Shown: piece by piece, positions 1 through 6,089 of the stretch
How positions within the stretch are numbered: the first letter of the stretch is position 1
How the letters are laid out: each line of letters starts with the position of its first letter
Assembly: GCA_049794535.1 (NCBI GenBank)
Contig: JBARCX010000078.1
Coordinates: 1 to 6,688, forward strand
Source of the DNA: JBARCX01 sp049794535
GTDB taxonomy: Bacteria; Pseudomonadota; Gammaproteobacteria; Xanthomonadales; Rhodanobacteraceae
Length of the DNA stretch: 6,688 nucleotides
Reading direction: 5' to 3'
Translations under genes and position numbers: made by a program
The notes under the pieces: model-generated
Told to the model about the DNA's origin: nothing
Seen by the model: the letters and a program-made list of their open reading frames with translations, nothing else
The model's database searches: none

Positions 1-1992
1 CGGCGTGTCGAGAAACGACTCGCCGAGGTGACGGACAATCTGCCGGCGGTGGTCTATCAAATACGTCGCGCACCCGATGGCTCCCTGTCTTTTCCGTTCA
101 TCGCCGGTGATATGCAGCCCTTGTTTGGGGTCACCGTTGAACAGGCCACACGCAGTGAACGCGACTTGTTCATGCGCGTGCACCCGGAGGATCAGCCCCT
201 CTTGCAAGAAGCGCTTGAACACGCCGCGGAAGCCTTCGAACAGATTGCCATCGACTTCCGTGCCATGACCGACCAGGGTTGGCGCTGGGTTCGCTCGCGC
301 GCACGACCGCACCACTCTCATGACGGCGTGCTTTCGTGGAGCGGCTACTGGATCGATGTTACCGAGGCCCGCGCCCAGTCCGAGGCATTGGTCGCCGCCA
401 AGGCCGCCGCCGATAGCGCAGCGGCGGCAAAAGGCGACTTCCTGGCAACGATGAGCCATGAGATCCGCACGCCGATGAGCGGTGTGCTCGGCATGCTTGA
501 AGTGTTGGCGCACACCCGCCTGGATAGCGAGCAGCAACACGTACTGGAGACGATTGAAGATTCTGCGCAGATGTTGCGGCAGATCATCGACGACATTCTG
601 GATTTCTCCAAGATCGAGGCCGGTGCCCTGGCGCTGGACGCCACCCCGATCCAGCTGCGCCAAGTCATCGATAACGTGCAGCAGATGTTGTCCGCACAAG
701 CGGCGGTCAAACAGCTGCGCCTGACCAACCACATTGACGATACCGTCGGCTACATGCATCTCGCCGATGGCATCCGGCTACGGCAAATTCTGTTCAACCT
801 GCTCAGCAACGCCATCAAGTTTACCGAGCGTGGCGGCGTCACCATCACGCTCACGCTACTGGAGGATGGATCGCAGACGCAGCGTCTGCGCTTGTCTGTG
901 GCAGATACGGGCATCGGTATCTCTGCCGAGCAACAAGAGCGATTGTTCCGGCCATTCTCACAAGCCGAGATGTCTACCAGCCGTCGCTTCGGCGGCACCG
1001 GCCTTGGCCTGAGCATCTGTCTGAAGCTGGTTCAGCTGATGGGTGGCGAGATCACACTGGACAGCGCACCCCAGCAAGGAACCCGGGTCGACATTACCGT
1101 GACGCTTCCGTTGGTAGCCGATGGCAGTAAGGCCCACGAGGCAATGGGCCTCACCGACAGAGAACAGCGCAACGCATCCACCGCCCCTCTCGGCAGAGCC
1201 GATGTTCGGGTACTGGTGGTTGAAGATCACCCGACCAATCAAGCCTTGATGCGTTGGCGCATGCAGCAACTCGGCCTGGCTTGCGATGTGGCAGGTGACG
1301 GTTCCGCCGCGCTCGCCGCACTTCGCGCGAGCAAGTACGACCTGGTTATTACGGACTGCCGCATGCCCATCATGGATGGCTATGCCATGACCCGGGAGCT
1401 GCGACGTGAAGAAGCAAACAGCACACGGCTGCGCCTGCCGGTGATTGCACTGTCCGCCAGTGCCGTCAATGGGGATATCGAGCGTTGCACCGAAGCCGGC
1501 ATGGACGACTTCCTGGTAAAGCCGGTCACCCTGGCCGCATTGCGACTGGCCATTATCCGTTGGCTGCCTACCGCCGATGTGGGTCACGGCCATGACGATC
1601 AGGTATCCAAGTCGCGCATAGTCGAGCAACACACAACGCAAGCCATTGTCGAAGCGAACACCGTGGACGCACTTGATAAGCAGGCATTGCTGCAACGCTT
1701 CGGCTCAGAAGCGGTGGTATCGCAAATCGTTGAAAGCCTGATACCCGCCTTACGCGAAGACATCGATGCGCTACACACCGCGCTTGAATGCCATGATGCA
1801 AACGAAGCCGGCGAACGACTTCATCGGATCATCGGCGGCGTAGGCGCCATTGGCGCAGACACGCTGGCGCAACAAGCGAGAACACTGATGGAAACCATCG
1901 AGCAGCATGGTGTGATTCCCTCAGACGGAACGCTTACGGCCTTCCTGCAAACCGCAGGCAAGTATGTGCAGCAACTGGATTCGATGCGTTGA
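1..1992 (+). CDS. Hybrid sensor histidine kinase (PAS-HisKA-HATPase-REC-Hpt), 5'-truncated
   Basis: This is a phosphorelay sensor kinase that autophosphorylates on His and passes the phosphate His-Asp-His to an unseen response regulator. The frame is open from base 1, reading RRVEKRLAEV into the first possible start (GTG at 28). That looks like a coiled linker running into a PAS domain, so the true start lies outside the window. Order of modules: PAS_3-like fold (about 30-375, ending in a WSGYWIDVTEAR-type segment); Ala-rich coiled linker; HisKA with MSHEIRTPMSG, His codon 457-459; HATPase with N-box Asn at 808-810, G1 DTGIGIS with Asp at 904-906, and GGTGLGLSI from 991; receiver domain from about 1200 with VVEDHPTN, phospho-acceptor Asp 1354-1356 (TDCRMP) and Lys 1519-1521 (LVKP); C-terminal Hpt with candidate His 1822-1824 in LHRIIGG. 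The module order resembles BvgS/EvgS, in which periplasmic solute-binding domains and a membrane span precede PAS; whether they exist here cannot be seen. The usual Hpt Lys is Ile. The gene converges on kdpE, with no partner regulator nearby. Confidence 0.93.
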   Translation, partial: RRVEKRLAEVTDNLPAVVYQIRRAPDGSLSFPFIAGDMQPLFGVTVEQATRSERDLFMRVHPEDQPLLQEALEHAAEAFEQIAIDFRAMTDQGWRWVRSRARPHHSHDGVLSWSGYWIDVTEARAQSEALVAAKAAADSAAAAKGDFLATMSHEIRTPMSGVLGMLEVLAHTRLDSEQQHVLETIEDSAQMLRQIIDDILDFSKIEAGALALDATPIQLRQVIDNVQQMLSAQAAVKQLRLTNHIDDTVGYMHLADGIRLRQILFNLLSNAIKFTERGGVTITLTLLEDGSQTQRLRLSVADTGIGISAEQQERLFRPFSQAEMSTSRRFGGTGLGLSICLKLVQLMGGEITLDSAPQQGTRVDITVTLPLVADGSKAHEAMGLTDREQRNASTAPLGRADVRVLVVEDHPTNQALMRWRMQQLGLACDVAGDGSAALAALRASKYDLVITDCRMPIMDGYAMTRELRREEANSTRLRLPVIALSASAVNGDIERCTEAGMDDFLVKPVTLAALRLAIIRWLPTADVGHGHDDQVSKSRIVEQHTTQAIVEANTVDALDKQALLQRFGSEAVVSQIVESLIPALREDIDALHTALECHDANEAGERLHRIIGGVGAIGADTLAQQARTLMETIEQHGVIPSDGTLTAFLQTAGKYVQQLDSMR

Positions 1993-1994
1993 TC

Positions 1995-2027
1995 GCTTGC
2001 ATCACGATACGGTCATCGTGATGCAGC
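1995..2027 (+). terminator. Strong hairpin after the hybrid kinase stop; possible terminator
   Basis: A perfect inverted repeat TGCATCACGAT / ATCGTGATGCA (1998-2008 and 2015-2025) encloses a 6-base loop, ACGGTC. Two further G-C pairs (1995-1996 with 2026-2027) can form if T1997 is bulged. It begins 3 bases after the TGA of the kinase. No T-run follows on either strand, so it is not a canonical intrinsic terminator. It could end or protect the kinase mRNA, work with Rho, or serve the convergent kdp transcript from the other side. A protein-binding palindrome is a less likely alternative given its position downstream of two convergent genes. Confidence 0.45.
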
Positions 2028-2037
2028 GAACCATCTA

Positions 2038-2064
2038 GCGATAACGCGACAACCAAGCGACAAC
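2038..2064. repeat. Three short GCGAYAAC direct repeats
   Basis: The octamer GCGATAAC at 2038-2045 is followed directly by GCGACAAC at 2046-2053 and, after a 3-base gap, by GCGACAAC at 2057-2064. The copies sit in the spacer between the convergent genes. They may be a degenerate duplication or part of a larger repeat whose core is the downstream palindrome. No function can be assigned. Confidence 0.35.
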
Positions 2065-2067
2065 GCC

Positions 2068-2099
2068 ACTGGACTCCGGCCTACACCGGAGTGACGAGC
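2068..2099. repeat. REP-like short palindromic element
   Basis: ACTCCGG (2073-2079) and CCGGAGT (2086-2092) form a perfect 7-bp stem around the loop CCTACA. They are flanked by CTGG on the left and GACGAGC on the right. The general form (TGGA-CTCCGG-loop-CCGGAG-TGACGA) resembles the short dispersed palindromes seen between genes in many G+C-rich Proteobacteria, including xanthomonads and their relatives. Its place between convergent genes is typical of such elements. Only one copy is present here, so dispersal cannot be shown from the window. It may also act as a bidirectional mRNA 3'-end hairpin; no T-run follows on either side. Confidence 0.5.
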
Positions 2100-2132
2100 A
2101 CCAAAAGCCTTGAGCGCGCGGGTTCTACAACA

Positions 2133-2822
2133 TCAACCCAGAAACCGGTACCCAACACCCGGCTCGGTTTTCAGCCAACGCGGTGTTGCCGGATCGTCGC
2201 CGAGCTTTTGTCGTAGCTTGCCGACCACGATGCGCAGATAGTGGCTGTCCTGCACATGGCTCCCACCCCATATATCGCGCAGCAATTGTTGCTGGGTGAC
2301 CACACGACCGCTGTGACGCAGCAGCAAGGCCAGTACCGCGTACTCCTTACGGGTGAGTGCCAGCTGCGAGCCATCGAGGGTGACCTCGCGTAAAGCGAGA
2401 TCGATGTGCAAACGACCATCGTCATAACGCGGCTGGGCTTCCGGCTCACCCGTGCGATTGCGCAGTAACGCGCGCAGCCGTGCCATCAGCTCCTGGATGC
2501 CGAAGGGCTTGGTCACGTAATCGTTGGCGCCGGCGTCTAACGCGCGTACCTTTTCTTGCTCGGTATCACGTACCGACAGCATTAGCACGGGTACCTGGCT
2601 CCACTGACGTATCTCGGCCAGCACCTCGTGGCCTTCGCGATCGGGAAGGCCAATATCCAGAACCACCAAATCCGGATTGCGCGTCGCGGCCAAGGCCAGA
2701 CCATCGGCACCATTGGCCGCCAGCAGCACCTCGTAGCCTTCGGCGCGCAGGCCAATATCGAGAAATTTTCGGATCTGCGCTTCATCGTCGATGACGAGTA
2801 CGCAGGGGATGGCATCGGTCAT
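2133..2822 (-). CDS. kdpE: KdpE, OmpR-family response regulator of the kdp operon
   Basis: This is a cytoplasmic two-component response regulator of 229 residues, close to the usual KdpE length of about 225. The receiver domain (about 6-120) has the acidic pair D12/D13, phospho-acceptor D56 in VVLDIGLPD, S83 in the Thr/Ser position and K105 in the TKPF motif. A winged-helix Trans_Reg_C domain occupies about 132-228, with the LTRKEYAVLALLL segment, a recognition helix around DSHYLRIVVGKLRQKL and the terminal GVGYRFLG hairpin. KdpE family members are phosphorylated by KdpD and activate the kdp structural genes when K+ is limiting or osmolarity is high. The identity call rests on the overlap with kdpD as well as on sequence. 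The ATG overlaps the kdpD stop as ATGA and no clear Shine-Dalgarno precedes it, so translation is probably coupled. It is the last gene of the minus-strand series, with convergent spacer DNA beyond its TGA. Confidence 0.96.
   Translation of the reverse strand: MTDAIPCVLVIDDEAQIRKFLDIGLRAEGYEVLLAANGADGLALAATRNPDLVVLDIGLPDREGHEVLAEIRQWSQVPVLMLSVRDTEQEKVRALDAGANDYVTKPFGIQELMARLRALLRNRTGEPEAQPRYDDGRLHIDLALREVTLDGSQLALTRKEYAVLALLLRHSGRVVTQQQLLRDIWGGSHVQDSHYLRIVVGKLRQKLGDDPATPRWLKTEPGVGYRFLG
2819..2822 (-). promoter_or_regulatory. ATGA stop/start overlap coupling kdpD to kdpE
   Basis: Read on the minus strand, these four bases are ATGA: the ATG of kdpE overlaps the TGA of kdpD. The bases just upstream of kdpE are C-rich (CCGCCCCCGAGTC) and contain no purine-rich ribosome-binding site. 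Reinitiation by ribosomes that finish kdpD is therefore the likely route, which would tie the amount of regulator to that of its sensor. Confidence 0.75.
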
Positions 2823-5479
2823 GACTCGGGGGCGGCAGGTAGCGGCAAGGTGATACGGATGGTGGTGCCTACGCCGTCGCCAGGCAAGGCCGCTACGCTA
2901 CCGCCGTGGGCGCCGATCATGCCTCGGCAGATCGCCAGGCCCAGGCCGGTACCTTGGGGCGCACGGTCTCCGCGCGATACCGAATAGAACATATCGAAGA
3001 TGCGCACCCGCTCCTCTTCAGGAATACCGGGGCCACGATCGATGACATCGATCAGCAGACTTTCATCGACACGGCGTACACGCACGCGCACCGGTTCATT
3101 GACCGGCGAGAAGCGCGCCGCGTTCTCCAGGATATTGAACAATGCCTGTTCGATCAGCGCGGGGTGCACGTACAACAGCACGGTATCGGCAGGCAGATCC
3201 GTCTCCACACGTAGGTCGGGGAACATTTTGCGCATACGTGTTACCGCCGCAGCGACAATCTCTGCCGCATCCGTCCAATCGCGATTGAGCTTGAGCGTGC
3301 CGTGACCGAGTTTGGTCATGTCGAGCAGGTTCTGGATATAGCGGTCCAGCCGCTGACCTTCGCCAAGGATCGCTTCGAGTAATTCGCGCCGTTCGTTTTC
3401 CGGTAGCTGCTTGTCGTAGCTGGCGAGCGTGCCGGCGGAACCAATCATCGAGGCCAGTGGCGAGCGCAGATCGTGCGATACCGACGACAGCAATGCGTTG
3501 CGCAGACGCTCCGTTTCGCCTTGTACGCGAGCGCCCTCCAACTCGTCGGCGAGCCGGGCTCGCTCCAATGCCTGCCCGATATCTTGGATCATCGCCAACG
3601 CAAGGCTGCGCTGCTCGGTGCCAGGGTCGCTCAGTTCCTTGGGAAAACGCAGGGCGGCCACGCCGAGTGGGTTGTCTTCGCTACCTAAGGGCAGCATCCA
3701 ATACGGCGCAGCGTTCAAGGTGTCGGTATAGCGACCGGCCTGTGTCGCGTGCTTCTCGCACCATTCCGCGGCAGCCAGATCCTGAGCGGACAACGGTACC
3801 TCTCGAGGTTCTGTCGCAGCCACGTGCAACTGTTGGCCGGGATCGCGCGCCAACATCGCCGCCTCACAACCCAGCGCATGGGCCAACGCGGCGACACCGA
3901 CGATGCGAACACCCGCCGCATCCGTACTGGCAGCCAATCGCTGCCCTAGCGCCAACAAGGAGCGTGCATGTGCGTGCGCCCCGCGCAGCGATTCCACTTG
4001 GCTGGCCAGCCGGGTTGCCAATCGGCTACACACCAACGCGGCAAGAAAGAACAGCACTACTGCCAACACATCATCGAAATTGGCGATTTCCAGCGTGTAG
4101 CGCGGTGGCGCGAAGAAAAAGTTGTATCCAAGGAAACACAAGGTTGCGGTGTAGACCGCCACCGCCATGCGGGTTCGCACGGCCACCACCAATACGGCGG
4201 TGAGGAAGATCAGCGAGAGGTTCGCCACCGATAAATAGCGGTCAGCGATAAACGACAAGCCAAACGCGACCAGCGTGGCAATCGTCGCGTAGATGTATTC
4301 ATCACGCCGCCCCCGCCCTCCCGGCATGTGCAGGCGCCGACGCGATTTCACACGCTCTGCGGGCGTGGCGATGATGGTCAATTCGAGATGCGCACCACGA
4401 CGCAGCAGCAGCTGTGTCAACGAGCGACCGAGCATGCGTGCGATAAAGCGCTCGCGAGTACGACCAAGAATGATTTGGCCCACGCCCTCACGGTCAGCAT
4501 GCGCAATCAGCTCGTCGGCGACAGCATGGCCACGCAACACGACAGAGTCGCCGCCCAGCCGACGTGCCAGGCGCATGGCCGCATCCAATCGTTCGCGGCG
4601 CGCGCTATCCATGGGCATGCCGGTATCGACGAAGACCACACTCCACGGCGCACCGCGGCGCTCGGCGATACGCCGTGTAATGCGTACCAGGTATTCGCTC
4701 TGCGCATGACCATCGATCGCGGCGAGCACGCGGCGACGCACCGGCATCGCACTGCCGCGCGCCAGCATGTGTTCGCGCAAATCGCTATCGACATGCTCGG
4801 CGATGGTGCCTAGTGCCAACTCACGCAGTGCGGCGAGATTGGTCGGCGAGAAAAACGCATCCAACGCAGCAGCGGCCGTTTCCGGTACGTAGACCTTGCC
4901 TTGCTTGAGCCGCGTGATCAGCTCGCGTGGCGGCAGATCGACCAGCACGATATCGCGCACGCGATCGAGAAACGCATCCGGCACCGTCTCGCGCACGGTA
5001 ACGCCAGTGATCCGCCGCACCTGATCGTTGAGGCTTTCCAGATGCTGTACGTTGAGTGCGCTGTAAACCTCGATGCCTGCGTCGAGCAGCTCGGCGATAT
5101 CCTGCCAGCGTCGCTCATGGCGACCGCCTGGCAGATTGCTATGCGCCAGCTCGTCGACCAGCATGACCGCCGGCTTGCGTGCCAGCGCGGCATCCAGATC
5201 GAACTCGCTGAAATCACGGTCGCGGTATTTCACCGTGCGCCGTGGCAAGACCTCCAAACCTTCCAGCAACGCGGCCGTCTCGACACGGCCGTGCGTCTCC
5301 ACCAATCCGACCACTACGTCCACACCCTGCCGCTTCAGCTCTCGCGCAGCCGAGAGCATCGCGTAGGTTTTGCCGACGCCAGGCGCGGCGCCAAGGAACA
5401 CTTTGAGTCGTCGATGGCGCTCATCGAGCATGGTGCCTAGCAAGGCGTCGGCACGGGCTTCACGGGATGGTTCGTTCAT
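2819..5479 (-). CDS. kdpD: KdpD, potassium-responsive membrane sensor histidine kinase
   Basis: This 886-residue protein (E. coli KdpD is 894) is the inner-membrane sensor kinase/phosphatase for KdpE. Domains in order: the N-terminal KdpD ATP-binding domain, with Walker A GAAPGVGKT (30-38), Walker B AVMLVDE (104-110) and the family signature around NVQHLESLND (143-152); a universal-stress-protein-like domain (about 248-370); an Arg-rich stretch; a four-helix DUF4118 membrane region (about 395-490, starting near EYIYATIATLVAFG); a GAF-like region (about 505-640); HisKA with SSVSHDLRSPLAS, phospho-acceptor His669; and HATPase_c with N-box Asn786, G1 Asp814 (DRGPGIP) and G2 GTGLGLAI from 843. 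All catalytic motifs look intact. The ATG is 21 bases after the kdpC stop, with only a weak, distant GGCGG upstream. The start fits the family because Walker A falls at the usual distance from the N-terminus. It overlaps kdpE by four bases. Regulation is presumably by external/internal K+, as in the family. Confidence 0.98.
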   Translation of the reverse strand: MNEPSREARADALLGTMLDERHRRLKVFLGAAPGVGKTYAMLSAARELKRQGVDVVVGLVETHGRVETAALLEGLEVLPRRTVKYRDRDFSEFDLDAALARKPAVMLVDELAHSNLPGGRHERRWQDIAELLDAGIEVYSALNVQHLESLNDQVRRITGVTVRETVPDAFLDRVRDIVLVDLPPRELITRLKQGKVYVPETAAAALDAFFSPTNLAALRELALGTIAEHVDSDLREHMLARGSAMPVRRRVLAAIDGHAQSEYLVRITRRIAERRGAPWSVVFVDTGMPMDSARRERLDAAMRLARRLGGDSVVLRGHAVADELIAHADREGVGQIILGRTRERFIARMLGRSLTQLLLRRGAHLELTIIATPAERVKSRRRLHMPGGRGRRDEYIYATIATLVAFGLSFIADRYLSVANLSLIFLTAVLVVAVRTRMAVAVYTATLCFLGYNFFFAPPRYTLEIANFDDVLAVVLFFLAALVCSRLATRLASQVESLRGAHAHARSLLALGQRLAASTDAAGVRIVGVAALAHALGCEAAMLARDPGQQLHVAATEPREVPLSAQDLAAAEWCEKHATQAGRYTDTLNAAPYWMLPLGSEDNPLGVAALRFPKELSDPGTEQRSLALAMIQDIGQALERARLADELEGARVQGETERLRNALLSSVSHDLRSPLASMIGSAGTLASYDKQLPENERRELLEAILGEGQRLDRYIQNLLDMTKLGHGTLKLNRDWTDAAEIVAAAVTRMRKMFPDLRVETDLPADTVLLYVHPALIEQALFNILENAARFSPVNEPVRVRVRRVDESLLIDVIDRGPGIPEEERVRIFDMFYSVSRGDRAPQGTGLGLAICRGMIGAHGGSVAALPGDGVGTTIRITLPLPAAPES

Positions 5480-5500
5480 GCAGCTACGTTACCGCCAAAG

Positions 5501-6079
5501 TCAGTGGGCTTGCAGTGCATCGAGCGCGAGGTTGAGCTGAAGCACATTGACGCGTGGCTCACCCAACACACCGAGCTGGCGCCCCGAGGTAGCTTTTTCG
5601 ACCAACGCACCTACCTGCTCAACGCTCAGCCCACGCACCCGAGCCACGCGGGCCAACTGATACTGCGCCGCTGCCGGACTGATCTCCGGATCGAGACCGC
5701 TGCCTGATGCCGTGACCAGATCGACCGGTACCGGTGCCTTGTTGCTTGGATCGGCAGCCTGCAGATCGGCGATGCGCTGCTTCACAGCATCGGCCAATGC
5801 CGGATTGGTCGGGCCGAGGTTGGAACCACCGGACGACGTGCCGTTGTTGGCCTGCGGCGAGGTGGCCGACGGCCGGCCCCAGAAGTACTTGGGCTCAGTG
5901 AACGACTGACCGATCAGCGAGGAACCGATCGGCTTGCCATCCTTCATCACCAAGCTGCCGTTGGCTTGCGACGGGAACAGCACTTGCGCGATGCCCGTCG
6001 TCACCAGCGGATAGATAACACCGGTAACTACTGTCAATAACAGCAGCATCATGACCGAATTGCGAATCAACCTGCTCAT
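5501..6079 (-). CDS. kdpC: KdpC, small subunit of the KdpFABC potassium-transporting ATPase
   Basis: This 192-residue protein is of normal length for KdpC (about 190). It is the inner-membrane subunit with one N-terminal span and a periplasmic domain that associates with KdpA and stabilises the K+-pumping P-type ATPase complex. The sequence shows a basic start (MSRLIRN), a single hydrophobic helix (about 8-30), and the conserved family stretches GSSLIGQSF (52-60), KYFWGRPSA (64-72), SGGSNLGPTNP (83-93), SGLDPEISPAAA (127-138) and GEPRVNVLQLNLAL (173-186). No truncation or frameshift is visible. It lies 21 bases upstream of kdpD. Upstream it is preceded, after only 10 bases, not by kdpB but by an outer-membrane barrel gene, which departs from the usual kdpABC order. 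kdpA and kdpB must lie outside the window if the complex is functional. Confidence 0.98.
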   Translation of the reverse strand: MSRLIRNSVMMLLLLTVVTGVIYPLVTTGIAQVLFPSQANGSLVMKDGKPIGSSLIGQSFTEPKYFWGRPSATSPQANNGTSSGGSNLGPTNPALADAVKQRIADLQAADPSNKAPVPVDLVTASGSGLDPEISPAAAQYQLARVARVRGLSVEQVGALVEKATSGRQLGVLGEPRVNVLQLNLALDALQAH

Positions 6080-6089
6080 AGTGTGGGTC
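6080..6089 (-). promoter_or_regulatory. Ten-base porin-kdpC junction without a clear Shine-Dalgarno
   Basis: On the minus strand the porin stop TGA is followed by GACCCACACT and then the kdpC ATG. The only purine-rich stretch is TGAGA, formed by the stop codon itself and the next two bases, about 8 bases before the ATG. There is no room for a promoter or terminator, so the two genes share a transcript, and kdpC translation probably depends on ribosomes completing the porin gene. Confidence 0.6.

Noticed and set aside
28..30. GTG as the true start of the hybrid kinase
   Set aside because: The frame stays open to base 1, the upstream residues look like a coiled linker into the PAS domain, and no Shine-Dalgarno is seen before the GTG.
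958..1695. 245-codon open frame on the minus strand opposite the hybrid kinase
   Set aside because: It lies wholly antisense to the receiver and Hpt regions, whose conserved motifs prove the plus-strand frame. The translation shows no recognisable domain and reads as a shadow of biased codons.
1993..2132. A small gene, tRNA or sRNA in the convergent spacer
   Set aside because: There is no cloverleaf, no open frame with a ribosome-binding site and no promoter-like pair of boxes; only hairpins and short repeats are visible.
3457..4203. 248-codon open frame on the plus strand inside kdpD
   Set aside because: The translation is Arg/Pro/Ser-rich without any domain pattern and lies antisense to the GAF-like and membrane regions of kdpD, whose reading frame is certain.
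4901..5440. 179-codon open frame on the plus strand opposite the KdpD N-terminal domain
   Set aside because: It is antisense to the Walker A/B region of KdpD; no ribosome-binding site or family pattern supports it.
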